Shown here one piece after another: positions 4,603 to 11,048 of a stretch of DNA of 12,771 bases (position 1 is its first letter; each line of letters begins with the position of its first letter). Location of the stretch: contig CAZKYX010000030.1 of NCBI GenBank assembly GCA_964557125.1, positions 1 to 12,771 of the forward strand, in the 5' to 3' direction. Both the position numbers and the translations under genes were made by a program. The notes under the pieces were generated by a model. The model saw only the letters and a list, made by a program, of their open reading frames with translations, made no database searches and had not been told where the DNA came from. This DNA is from CAZKYX01 sp964557125. Lineage in GTDB: Bacteria; Patescibacteriota; Microgenomatia; Levybacterales; GWA1-39-11.

Positions 4603-5904
4603 ATGGCTGAGTCCCAACCAAACAAATCCGCATTTCCCCTGCCAAGCCTACTATTACTTCTCACAATTATTTACATTTCTGTGTATTTCCTTGTATTCAA
4701 ACCGCTAGACCTACACACAAGTAGCTTTGGTGGAAGTCCTATTCTTGCAGCAGAGAAGGTTGAGAAAGGGTATACGCTTCTTGCTCCCTACAATAGACTT
4801 TTGACTGATAAAAAGGGGTGGAAAGGAAACATCTATCTCATAGACCTTTACGGTCACCCCGTTCACTCTTGGAGCACAAATCACCAAGCGCTTTATTCGG
4901 TGCTTAAGAAAAATGGAAATCTGCTTACGGTAATGGAGATTCCAAAATATTCCCAGCTTTTTCCACCCGGAGGAAATACAGGAATCATCCAAGAGCTTGA
5001 TTGGAACTCAAAAGTTGTTTGGGAATACAAAAATGAAAGAATGCATCACGACATCGCGCCACTCCCCAACGGGAACGTTGCAGTTGCGCAATGGGAGGCA
5101 ATACCAGAAGCCATAGCCGCACAACTACAGGGTGGCGTTGAGGGAAGCACCTTGCCAACAAAAATAACATGGTCTGATGAAATAGTTGAACTTGATCGCA
5201 ACGGAAAGGTTGTGTGGTCGTGGCATTCACATGAGCACATGGACCCAATCGTTGACACTCTTACGCCACTTATGCCTAAATATGCATGGTCATTCATAAA
5301 TGGCCTTAAATTCATGGAAAAAAATCCAATAGATGGTAGCCCTGCTTATCTTGCAAGCATGAGAAGCATTAGCACGGTTGTGATAATACGAAAAAGCGAT
5401 GGAGAGATATTATGGCGTTCGCCAAAAGGGATGCTAAATGCACAGCATGACCCCACACTTCTTACAAACGGGAACATCTTAGTTTTTGATAATGGTCTTG
5501 ATAGAATTCCTGCACCGTTTGCCATGTATGGAAGTAGGGTAGTTGAAATAAATCCAAAAACAAATAAGGCAGTGTGGCAGTTTGATGGAGGAATGGGAGT
5601 AATCGACAAGGTTAAATTTATGTCAGCAATTGTTGGGGGAGCCCAAAGGCTTTCCAACGGAAATACTCTTATAACCGATGGGGCGCGGGGTCATATTTTT
5701 GAGGTCACTCAAAAAGGGGAGCTCGTGTGGGACCTTGTAAGCACATACACGACTGAAAAGACGGGAGCATTCCCAAATAATTTTCTTTTTAAGACTCGAA
5801 GGTACACTGAGGAAGAGATTGAGTGGCCAGAGAAATTACAACCCTCGCTTTCCAACAATCAACTCAAGCTACACGGGCTTCTGAAAAAAATCTACCCCAA
5901 TTAA
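4603..5904 (+). CDS. Membrane-anchored arylsulfotransferase (ASST)-family beta-propeller protein
   Basis: The product has 433 residues. A hydrophobic N-terminal segment (about 15-33) acts as an anchor or uncleaved signal, so the rest faces outward. The body shows repeated blade endings of the form G-K-V-V-W: near W90, W140, W205, W271, W325 and W376, consistent with a six-bladed propeller. Family-type motifs are M-H-H-D-I-x-x-L-P-N-G-N (147-158), N-A-Q-H-D-P-T-L-L-x-N-G-N (279-291) and G-A-Q-R-L-S-N-G-N-T-L-I-T (346-358). Characterised ASSTs move sulfate between phenols through an active-site His; H148/H149 and H282 are candidates. Many family members are uncharacterised, so the reaction is not certain. 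I chose ATG 4603 over TTG 4546: the extra 19 residues are unlike a signal, overlap the divergent TPR promoter, and an AT-rich -10 lies just before 4603. Confidence 0.83.
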   Translation: MAESQPNKSAFPLPSLLLLLTIIYISVYFLVFKPLDLHTSSFGGSPILAAEKVEKGYTLLAPYNRLLTDKKGWKGNIYLIDLYGHPVHSWSTNHQALYSVLKKNGNLLTVMEIPKYSQLFPPGGNTGIIQELDWNSKVVWEYKNERMHHDIAPLPNGNVAVAQWEAIPEAIAAQLQGGVEGSTLPTKITWSDEIVELDRNGKVVWSWHSHEHMDPIVDTLTPLMPKYAWSFINGLKFMEKNPIDGSPAYLASMRSISTVVIIRKSDGEILWRSPKGMLNAQHDPTLLTNGNILVFDNGLDRIPAPFAMYGSRVVEINPKTNKAVWQFDGGMGVIDKVKFMSAIVGGAQRLSNGNTLITDGARGHIFEVTQKGELVWDLVSTYTTEKTGAFPNNFLFKTRRYTEEEIEWPEKLQPSLSNNQLKLHGLLKKIYPN

Positions 5905-5909
5905 TACCG

Positions 5910-6920
5910 TTACCCCGATCTTTCCACGATATCGCTGAGCGAGCTTTGATTGCTAAGCTTGTCCTCGTATTGTTTTTTCGTTTTCTCAAGACCTGTTATC
6001 TTTGCCGATGAATCCTCTTTGTCAAGGGTCAGGCTTATGTTGTTGACCCTTAATGCTTCTTTCATTAGAAAATGCTCCATCTCAAAACCGTACAGGGCCT
6101 TTACGTTTATCCATGCAAATATTGCCAAGAACACCATTAGTAATACTGTTACAACAGTAACAATTTCGTAGGGGTAATATGACTGACTTTGTCCCCATAA
6201 AAGTCCAACCAGACCCAGCGCGGGTACGCTTGCCACGCTAATTAGCAAGATTCTAAGCGATAGGGCGCTGCTTGTTGTGGACGTTGTAAACATTCCGACA
6301 AAACCCCTATTCGGCCAGTGAAGCAATATTGCATTACCCAGTATTGTAAATGCCACCGTAAGGCTTGGCGCAAGGTGGAAAAAATGCGGGTTCGAAATTC
6401 CTGTAAAAGTGCGGTAGACAAGAGAAAGCATTATGGTCGTGTAAAAAATTGCCGCTACAAAAGCCAATAGCTGAGCGGTATGAAAACGATGTAAAAGCTT
6501 CGTCCTTGCAATAAAGTATGACATCCCAAAAAAGAGCACCCCGTCTCCCATGAAAATAGTCGCTCCACCATTAAACCCCCAAACCAGACTTCCAATAGCT
6601 ATTGTGCAAATTAGCACGCTGCAAGTCAAAAACAGCATTGCAATAAGTCGCTTTGAAAGCTTCGCTTTTTCTAGCAAATCTTCAAGGAAAAGCGGGAGGG
6701 AGCAAAGCAACAAGATTACTGAGTAGTAAACGCTAATGTCGTTCTTTTCTACCCAAAGTTTTTTAAAATCTGATACCCCAAATGCCCATCCGACAGTCAC
6801 GATAAGGGAAGTAATAAAAACAGTGAGGCCAAGAGAGAAAGATACCACGCGTAGCCTTCTCACAAGAGTGGTGTTCTCAGGGAGATGAATTGAAGCACCT
6901 GAATAAGTATGTTCTGGCAT
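5910..6920 (-). CDS. Eight-TM sensor-like membrane protein with C-terminal coiled coil, no output domain
   Basis: This 336-residue protein has eight hydrophobic segments, at about 24-46, 62-79, 91-114, 121-139, 147-169, 180-201, 221-241 and 250-271. A polar coiled-coil-like tail follows (about 278-330) and the protein then ends. The stretch H-W-P-N-R-G-F-V-G-M-F (201-211), the next basic-start helix and a G-Q before the last helix resemble the multi-TM sensory module found in front of PAS, histidine kinase or GGDEF domains. No such domain is present. ATG 6920 is chosen over the open frame back to 7334: a TATACT lies exactly 6 bases before it, and the longer frame would overlap truB by 260 bases. 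It converges with the propeller gene, 5 bases between stops. Confidence 0.75.
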   Translation of the reverse strand: MPEHTYSGASIHLPENTTLVRRLRVVSFSLGLTVFITSLIVTVGWAFGVSDFKKLWVEKNDISVYYSVILLLCSLPLFLEDLLEKAKLSKRLIAMLFLTCSVLICTIAIGSLVWGFNGGATIFMGDGVLFFGMSYFIARTKLLHRFHTAQLLAFVAAIFYTTIMLSLVYRTFTGISNPHFFHLAPSLTVAFTILGNAILLHWPNRGFVGMFTTSTTSSALSLRILLISVASVPALGLVGLLWGQSQSYYPYEIVTVVTVLLMVFLAIFAWINVKALYGFEMEHFLMKEALRVNNISLTLDKEDSSAKITGLEKTKKQYEDKLSNQSSLSDIVERSG

Positions 6921-6926
6921 GCATTC

Positions 6927-6932
6927 AGTATA
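6927..6932 (-). promoter_or_regulatory. -10 element of the 8-TM gene (leaderless type)
   Basis: TATACT on the minus strand, six bases (GAATGC), then ATG 6920-6918. No clear -35 is seen. The remaining gap up to the truB stop at 7075 (about 140 bases) shows no gene, tRNA or convincing terminator. Confidence 0.55.
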
Positions 6933-7074
6933 GTCCCATTGAGCATTACATTCTAGGCTAGGGCTTAAGCATCTTTCAAGTATTCTTCTTTTGCGTTTTT
7001 TTTCGTACAGGTTCAAATTCAAGCCAGATAGTCTCGGTGCGCCAAAGATAGCCGTCCCTAGTGCTTGAGCTATA

Positions 7075-7863
7075 CTACATGTTAACAGATAGAGCGTTGG
7101 CGAGATGATGCCCCCCAATCTGGGTTCTTTTAATCGAAAAAGCGATGCCAAAAGTACCAAGAATTTTTCCAATCTCGCTGCACACAGACCTAACATACGT
7201 TCCACTTGAGCACTTGATGGTAAAATCCACGATAGTAAGACCCTCTTTTTGTCCTCCCAATAGTTTTTCCCAGCCAGAAAGTATTTCTTGTTGACGAAAA
7301 TCCCCTTCCACTTTTTCAATGTGAGAGAACACATACCCCTTAAGCTCTTGGGCGCCCATCGAGCCTACTCCTAAAATATTAAGTGAAAAAATTTCCCTAC
7401 TTCTTTTTGGAACGATAACTGTTGAAAGTAGTCCTTTTCTTGCCCAATAATATAAAGGCTTTCCCTTAAAAACCGCCGAGGAGTAGGGTGGATATTCAAC
7501 GGTTTTTTTACCGATAAGGCTCGTGGACGCTTTTTCTATCTGTTGTTTTGAGAAAGTCTTACCAAATTCGGGACCCTCAGTTATCCTTCCGAGGATATCG
7601 TATGTGTCTGTTGCAACCCCCAACAACAAAGAGAACTCGTAGGCTTTGGGTAAATCCTCGTAGGCTTTTCGTTTTTTATTTTCTTCACCAACAAGCAGAA
7701 TAAGTAGCCCTTCAGCCATTGGGTCAAGCCTCCCTGCATAACCAATCTTTTTACCAAGAAGGTTGGGCTTTGCTTTTTGTAACGCTTTTACAACTTGCAG
7801 AGGAGTACTTCCGACCGGCTTTCTAACCAGCAATACGTTTTTGTTATCAACAGATAATTTCAT
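7075..7863 (-). CDS. truB: tRNA pseudouridine-55 synthase TruB
   Basis: This 262-residue enzyme converts U55 in the T-loop of tRNAs to pseudouridine. Motif I is seen as R-K-P-V-G-S-T-P-L-Q-V-V (14-25). Motif II, the catalytic loop, is G-Y-A-G-R-L-D-P-M-A-E-G-L-L (41-54), with D47 as the nucleophile. Later features are the Y-P-P-Y-S-S-A-V-F-K-G-K-P-L-Y block (124-138) and C-S-S-G-T-Y-V-R-S-V-C-S-E-I-G (218-232), which closes the active site. It is shorter than the E. coli enzyme (314 residues), and no C-terminal PUA domain is evident. It is transcribed divergently from dnaA, a position more often held by rpmH-rnpA. ATG 7863 fits the family N-terminus. Confidence 0.95.
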   Translation of the reverse strand: MKLSVDNKNVLLVRKPVGSTPLQVVKALQKAKPNLLGKKIGYAGRLDPMAEGLLILLVGEENKKRKAYEDLPKAYEFSLLLGVATDTYDILGRITEGPEFGKTFSKQQIEKASTSLIGKKTVEYPPYSSAVFKGKPLYYWARKGLLSTVIVPKRSREIFSLNILGVGSMGAQELKGYVFSHIEKVEGDFRQQEILSGWEKLLGGQKEGLTIVDFTIKCSSGTYVRSVCSEIGKILGTFGIAFSIKRTQIGGHHLANALSVNM

Positions 7864-7872
7864 TTGGATACA

Positions 7873-7902
7873 ATTTTACCAAATACTGACAGCGAGAACT
7901 AA
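7873..7902 (-). promoter_or_regulatory. Candidate truB promoter
   Basis: On the minus strand TAAAAT (7873-7878) lies 9 bases before ATG 7863, giving a leader of about 2-3 bases. A weak -35, TTAGTT (7897-7902), is 18 bases upstream. No Shine-Dalgarno is seen. Confidence 0.35.
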
Positions 7903-7922
7903 TCCCATATTAATTCACCCCC

Positions 7923-7952
7923 TTGACAAGGACTTATCCACATTTTTATACT
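7923..7952 (+). promoter_or_regulatory. dnaA promoter
   Basis: A consensus TTGACA (7923-7928), an 18-base spacer and TATACT (7947-7952). The start is expected near 7959, leaving a leader of about 22 bases with a weak AGGG (7973-7976) four bases before ATG 7981. This is the best sigma-70-type promoter in the window. Confidence 0.85.
7934..7942 (+). promoter_or_regulatory. DnaA box inside the dnaA promoter
   Basis: A perfect consensus TTATCCACA lies between the -35 and -10. DnaA binding here should block RNA polymerase, a classic arrangement for autorepression of dnaA. Confidence 0.85.
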
Positions 7953-7980
7953 GTTACTCCCGCTGCCACATCAGGGCATT

Positions 7981-9324
7981 ATGGAAGAAAAATTGTGGAA
8001 CGAAGTACTAGCAGAGATTCAAGTAGAGGTTTCCCAACCCCGATATGTTACTTTTTTCAAGCCCACGCACCTACTAAAGCTTGAGGACAACGTTGCAACC
8101 ATAGCCTCACCCAATCCTATGGCAACCGGACTGCTTGAAAAAAGCTACTATGCGCTTATCAAAAGGGTTTTGGATAAAAAGACAGGGCAAAACAACAGTC
8201 TTCTCTTTACCACAAAAAGGGTGGGGGACGAGAAGGGTGGAGACATTGGCCCTCTTTTTAGCGAAAAGCCGTCCCCTTCATCAAAACTCAGGCCTCTTCG
8301 CATCAGAGAGGACTACACCTTTGACACCTTCGCTGTGTCTGACAGCAACCAGCTTGCCTTTACAGCAGCAAGCGCTGTCGCAAGTGACCCTGGTGGTAAA
8401 TACAATCCTCTTTATATGTATGGGAGCGTTGGTGTTGGAAAAACCCACCTCATGCATTCCATAGCAAACGAGATTTTTTCATTTAATAAAACAGCCCGCT
8501 CAATTTACCTTACAACCGAAGAATTTACAAACGAAGTGGTGGAGGCAATAAGGGACAAATCCACAACCCAGCTCCGTAAAAAATTCAGAAACCTTGACAT
8601 CCTGCTTCTTGACGATGTTCAGTTTTTAAGCGGTAAAGAAAAGGTACAAGAGGAGCTTTTTCACACCTTTAACGCCCTTATCGACAAGCATTGCCAGGTG
8701 ATATTTTCATCAGACAGACCACCGCATGAAATAAAAAAAATTGAAGCACGTCTAGCGTCTAGGTTTGAGGGGGGACTTACCGTTGATATAGAACTTCCAG
8801 ATTTCGAGTTAAGAACCGCCATTCTTCTTATTAAAAGCAAAAAGTACGGCCTTTCATTAACTGTTGAGTTGGCGAAAAGGGCCGCTGAAAAAGTTACTGA
8901 CGCACGGGCACTGGAGGGATTTCTTCTAAAACTTACGTCTCTTTTTACCAATGACGATAAAGGAGAGGTGACTGAGGTCTTGGTTGATAAGGCTTTGGGA
9001 AAGCAGCGGATAGAGGCAAGGGAAACGCTCCATCCAGATGAGATAATCAACACGGTCTGTGACTTTTATCATATAAAGACAACCCAGCTTCGTGGCTCAA
9101 AAAGAGACGCTTCATTGGTAAAGCCACGCCATGTGTGCATGTTCTTGCTAAAAGAAGAGCTTGGGCTTCCACTGATTGAAATAGGCAACCTGCTCGGTGG
9201 GCGCGACCATACAACCGTCTTGCATGGTGTGGATAAAATAAGAAACCTTGCCGCAAAGGAGTCGGGCTTTAATGAGGAAATCATGTTAATAAAGAGGAGG
9301 GCAAAGGAGGGTTATCTACAGTGA
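7981..9324 (+). CDS. dnaA: Chromosomal replication initiator protein DnaA
   Basis: The protein has 447 residues with all four domains. Domain I, for helicase loading and self-contact, is about 1-75 (LWNEVLAEIQ at 5-14). A short, variable domain II linker is about 76-108. Domain III is the AAA+ ATPase: Y-T-F-D-T-F entry (112-117), Walker A G-S-V-G-V-G-K-T-H (148-156), Walker B I-L-L-L-D-D-V-Q-F-L (207-216), sensor I I-F-S-S-D (241-245) and R-L-A-S-R-F-E-G-G-L (257-266) with the arginine finger. Domain IV binds DnaA boxes: L-R-G-S-K-R (370-375) and the signature G-G-R-D-H-T-T-V-L-H (406-415). The protein opens oriC and loads DnaB. ATG 7981 follows a consensus promoter, and the N-terminus matches the family. 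The stop is TGA. Confidence 0.98.
   Translation: MEEKLWNEVLAEIQVEVSQPRYVTFFKPTHLLKLEDNVATIASPNPMATGLLEKSYYALIKRVLDKKTGQNNSLLFTTKRVGDEKGGDIGPLFSEKPSPSSKLRPLRIREDYTFDTFAVSDSNQLAFTAASAVASDPGGKYNPLYMYGSVGVGKTHLMHSIANEIFSFNKTARSIYLTTEEFTNEVVEAIRDKSTTQLRKKFRNLDILLLDDVQFLSGKEKVQEELFHTFNALIDKHCQVIFSSDRPPHEIKKIEARLASRFEGGLTVDIELPDFELRTAILLIKSKKYGLSLTVELAKRAAEKVTDARALEGFLLKLTSLFTNDDKGEVTEVLVDKALGKQRIEARETLHPDEIINTVCDFYHIKTTQLRGSKRDASLVKPRHVCMFLLKEELGLPLIEIGNLLGGRDHTTVLHGVDKIRNLAAKESGFNEEIMLIKRRAKEGYLQ
9228..9236 (-). promoter_or_regulatory. Perfect DnaA box inside the dnaA coding sequence
   Basis: TGTGGATAA on + is TTATCCACA on -. It lies in the codons for G-V-D-K (416-419), about 90 bases before the dnaA stop and pointing opposite to the origin boxes. 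It may simply follow from the coding constraint, or it may extend the origin. Confidence 0.45.
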
Positions 9325-9402
9325 TATTAAAACCAACCAGTTATTCACAACTTATCCACAAAGTTATCCCCCCGTTTTCAACAAAATTACAGGCGGGGTT
9401 TA

Positions 9403-9431
9403 TTGCTTTTATACACTTGTCCACCTATACT
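9403..9431 (+). promoter_or_regulatory. Candidate dnaN promoter
   Basis: TTGCTT (9403-9408), 17 bases, TATACT (9426-9431). The start is near 9438, leaving a leader of about 17 bases without Shine-Dalgarno. It overlaps the last DnaA box and the trinucleotide array, so dnaN transcription and origin use may interfere. Confidence 0.5.
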
Positions 9432-9450
9432 ACTACTAATACTATTAATA
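9430..9450 (+). repeat. DnaA-trio-like NTA trinucleotide array
   Basis: Seven consecutive triplets, CTA CTA CTA ATA CTA TTA ATA, begin 4 bases after the last DnaA box. The Bacillus basal unwinding element has DnaA boxes followed by the same kind of triplets (3'-(G/A)AT-5' on the strand bound by DnaA). Orientation and order match here. Confidence 0.6.
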
Positions 9451-9454
9451 AATA

Positions 9455-10555
9455 ATGAAAGTTAGTCTTCTCGTAGAGAATCTTGAAAAATACCTCCCAC
9501 TCATAAATAAAGCGCTTCCTAATCATTCTCAAGTACCAATACTTTCAAACATTTTTTTGGAAGCAAAGACAGATGGATTTTATATAAAGTCTACAGATTT
9601 AGAGATTGGTGTGCAGATAAAGATACCTGCAAAAATTGAAGAGACTGGAGCTACAACTGTGCCCGGCAAGCAATTCATCGAGATAGTTAGCTCTCTTCCA
9701 AAGGACAAGCTTACGCTAAGTCTTGAAAAGGACGCATTAAAGCTCGTGTCTCGTGGCAATAAGGTGTCATTCCAAACAATTCCAGCAGAAGAGTTCCCCG
9801 AGCTATATAAGGATGCTGGTGTTGAGGTTGCCACATTTACCCAAGCCGAGTTTGAGGATATATTTTCATATCTTACGTTTGCCGTATCAACAGAAGAAAC
9901 ACGACCCCAACTCACCGGAGTACTTGTCACAAAAAGAGGGGGGGGGTTGGATTTTGTAGCAACCGATGGGTACAGGATGTCTGTTAAGCATGTTGAGCCT
10001 GCCGAAAACAAAAAATTTGGGGAAAACCTTATTGTTTCGGTAAGGCTTATTAATGAAGTTATGGGGTTAAAAGGAGGAAGTGACACCATTGTTATGAGGG
10101 TGAGCGAGTCTGGTAGTCAGGTGTTTTTTGAAACAGGAGACGTGTTGATAGTGGGGCGAATGATTGAGGGGAATTTTCCTGATTATGTAAAGGCGATGCC
10201 AAAGAGCTCAAAGACGACAGTCACGGTTGATAGAGAGGAATTCCTGCAGAATGCTCGACTTGCCTCAGTCTTTGCACGCGAGAGTACAAATATTTTACAG
10301 GTTGAGTTTTTGGAAGGCGTCATGCGAATGTTTACAAAGTCTTCAGGGGTTGGGGAGGGGGAAGCGGAAATAGAGGTTGTTATGAAGGGGGAAGACAACA
10401 AGATAGCTTTTAACGCAAAGTTTTTACTGGACTTGCTCAAAACCCTGAAGGAAAAAGAAGTAACACTAAAAATTAATGGACCGCTTGAGCCAGCACTTTT
10501 TGAAGTTGTCGATAGGAACTTCTCGCATATCATTATGCCCATCCAGACAGAGTAG
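9455..10555 (+). CDS. dnaN: DNA polymerase III beta subunit (sliding clamp)
   Basis: This 366-residue protein is full length for the three-domain clamp, which dimerises around DNA and tethers polymerase and repair proteins. Domain 1 starts at the N-terminus with P-I-L-S-N-I-F-L-E (28-36) and S-T-D-L-E-I-G. Domain 2 holds L-T-G-V-L-V and the A-T-D-G-Y-R-M-S motif (168-175). The linker to domain 3 carries G-R-M-I-E-G-N-F-P-D-Y (233-243). The C-terminus, H-I-I-M-P-I-Q-T-E, matches the conserved end that forms the partner-binding pocket. It follows dnaA across the origin spacer and converges with the minus-strand envelope operon, two bases between stops. A run of nine G lies inside the gene (9938-9946). 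Confidence 0.97.
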   Translation: MKVSLLVENLEKYLPLINKALPNHSQVPILSNIFLEAKTDGFYIKSTDLEIGVQIKIPAKIEETGATTVPGKQFIEIVSSLPKDKLTLSLEKDALKLVSRGNKVSFQTIPAEEFPELYKDAGVEVATFTQAEFEDIFSYLTFAVSTEETRPQLTGVLVTKRGGGLDFVATDGYRMSVKHVEPAENKKFGENLIVSVRLINEVMGLKGGSDTIVMRVSESGSQVFFETGDVLIVGRMIEGNFPDYVKAMPKSSKTTVTVDREEFLQNARLASVFARESTNILQVEFLEGVMRMFTKSSGVGEGEAEIEVVMKGEDNKIAFNAKFLLDLLKTLKEKEVTLKINGPLEPALFEVVDRNFSHIIMPIQTE

Positions 10556-10557
10556 GA

Positions 10558-11046
10558 CTACTCCATGATTGCATCCGGCGGGGCTGTCCTTGGATACCCA
10601 GTTTTAAGCATATAGGTTGAGGGTTTTGAGAGAGATAGTCCTTCAATAGACGTTGTTTTTTGAAGAAGAGTGATGATTGTAGAACCCTCTTTCCACGCGG
10701 TTTTTGAAGAAATTATTATCTGGTTTTTTTCTGCTCCTTGACGCACCACAGCTTCAGTTGGGGGGTCGATTTCATAGAAAACATTTGTCGGCAAAACCCC
10801 TTTTGTAAAGGTGAATGTAACTTGCTGTATGGGTAGGTATGGTTCTGTGGGGTTCTCATTGGGCTGAACACTGACGACAGAGAAGGAGGATGGGTCGACC
10901 CCGATGGTTGGGGTCGAGCTGGTTGGTGTTGGTGACAGGCTGGTGTTTTTTTCTTCAGCATTTGGGGAACGTGACATTAAGAACAAAAGAAGTGGAATTG
11001 TCAGTGCGGCGCCCAAAAACATTACTATAAGTAGTTTTTTAATCAT
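10558..11046 (-). CDS. Membrane-anchored protein with Ig-like (Big_5-type) domain
   Basis: The product has 162 residues. A hydrophobic N-terminal segment (about 4-24) with a short basic start anchors it, with the rest outside the membrane. A Ser/Thr/Pro linker (36-48) follows. The domain at about 54-150 has the strand pattern of bacterial Ig-like domains: V-V-S-V-Q-P (57-62), Q-Q-V-T-F-T-F-T-K-G-V (74-84), Y-E-I-D-P-P (91-96), A-W-K-E-G-S-T (117-123) and S-I-E-G-L-S-L (133-139). Such domains usually act as spacers or binding modules; no catalytic motif is seen. ATG 11046 follows the preceding gene's TAA by two bases (TAATTATG), so it is co-translated as the last gene of the operon. Confidence 0.8.
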   Translation of the reverse strand: MIKKLLIVMFLGAALTIPLLLFLMSRSPNAEEKNTSLSPTPTSSTPTIGVDPSSFSVVSVQPNENPTEPYLPIQQVTFTFTKGVLPTNVFYEIDPPTEAVVRQGAEKNQIIISSKTAWKEGSTIITLLQKTTSIEGLSLSKPSTYMLKTGYPRTAPPDAIME

Positions 11047-11048
11047 AA

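Larger units (their letters stand above)
9312..9454 (+). other. Probable replication origin (oriC) in the dnaA-dnaN spacer
   Basis: A row of DnaA-box sequences, all in the same direction: TTATCTACA (9312-9320, overlapping the dnaA end), TTATTCACA (9341-9349), perfect TTATCCACA (9352-9360), weak TTATCCCCC (9364-9372) and TTGTCCACC (9417-9425). Next come an AT-rich stretch and a trinucleotide array ending at the dnaN start. The centre-to-centre spacing of the middle three boxes is 11-12 bases, about one helical turn. Placement between dnaA and dnaN is the most common bacterial oriC position. A GC inverted repeat (CCCCG 9370-9374 / CGGGG 9394-9398) lies in the middle. The origin call is inferred, not tested. 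Confidence 0.85.

Noticed and set aside
7005..7025. tRNA-like GGTTCAAATTC near 7010-7020
   Set aside because: It looks like a T-arm, but no matching acceptor, D or anticodon stems are seen on either side.
6921..7334. N-terminal extension of the 8-TM protein (474-codon version)
   Set aside because: It would overlap truB by 260 bases and reads as an out-of-frame copy of truB. A leaderless promoter marks ATG 6920.
8661..9053. 130-codon minus-strand frame inside dnaA, and similar antisense frames in dnaN and the propeller gene
   Set aside because: Antisense shadows of well-supported genes, rich in Ser/Arg/Leu with no motif or promoter.
9370..9400. CCCCG/CGGGG inverted repeat as dnaA terminator
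   Set aside because: Only 5 bp with a 19-base loop and a broken T-tract, inside the DnaA-box cluster. It is kept as part of the origin description only.
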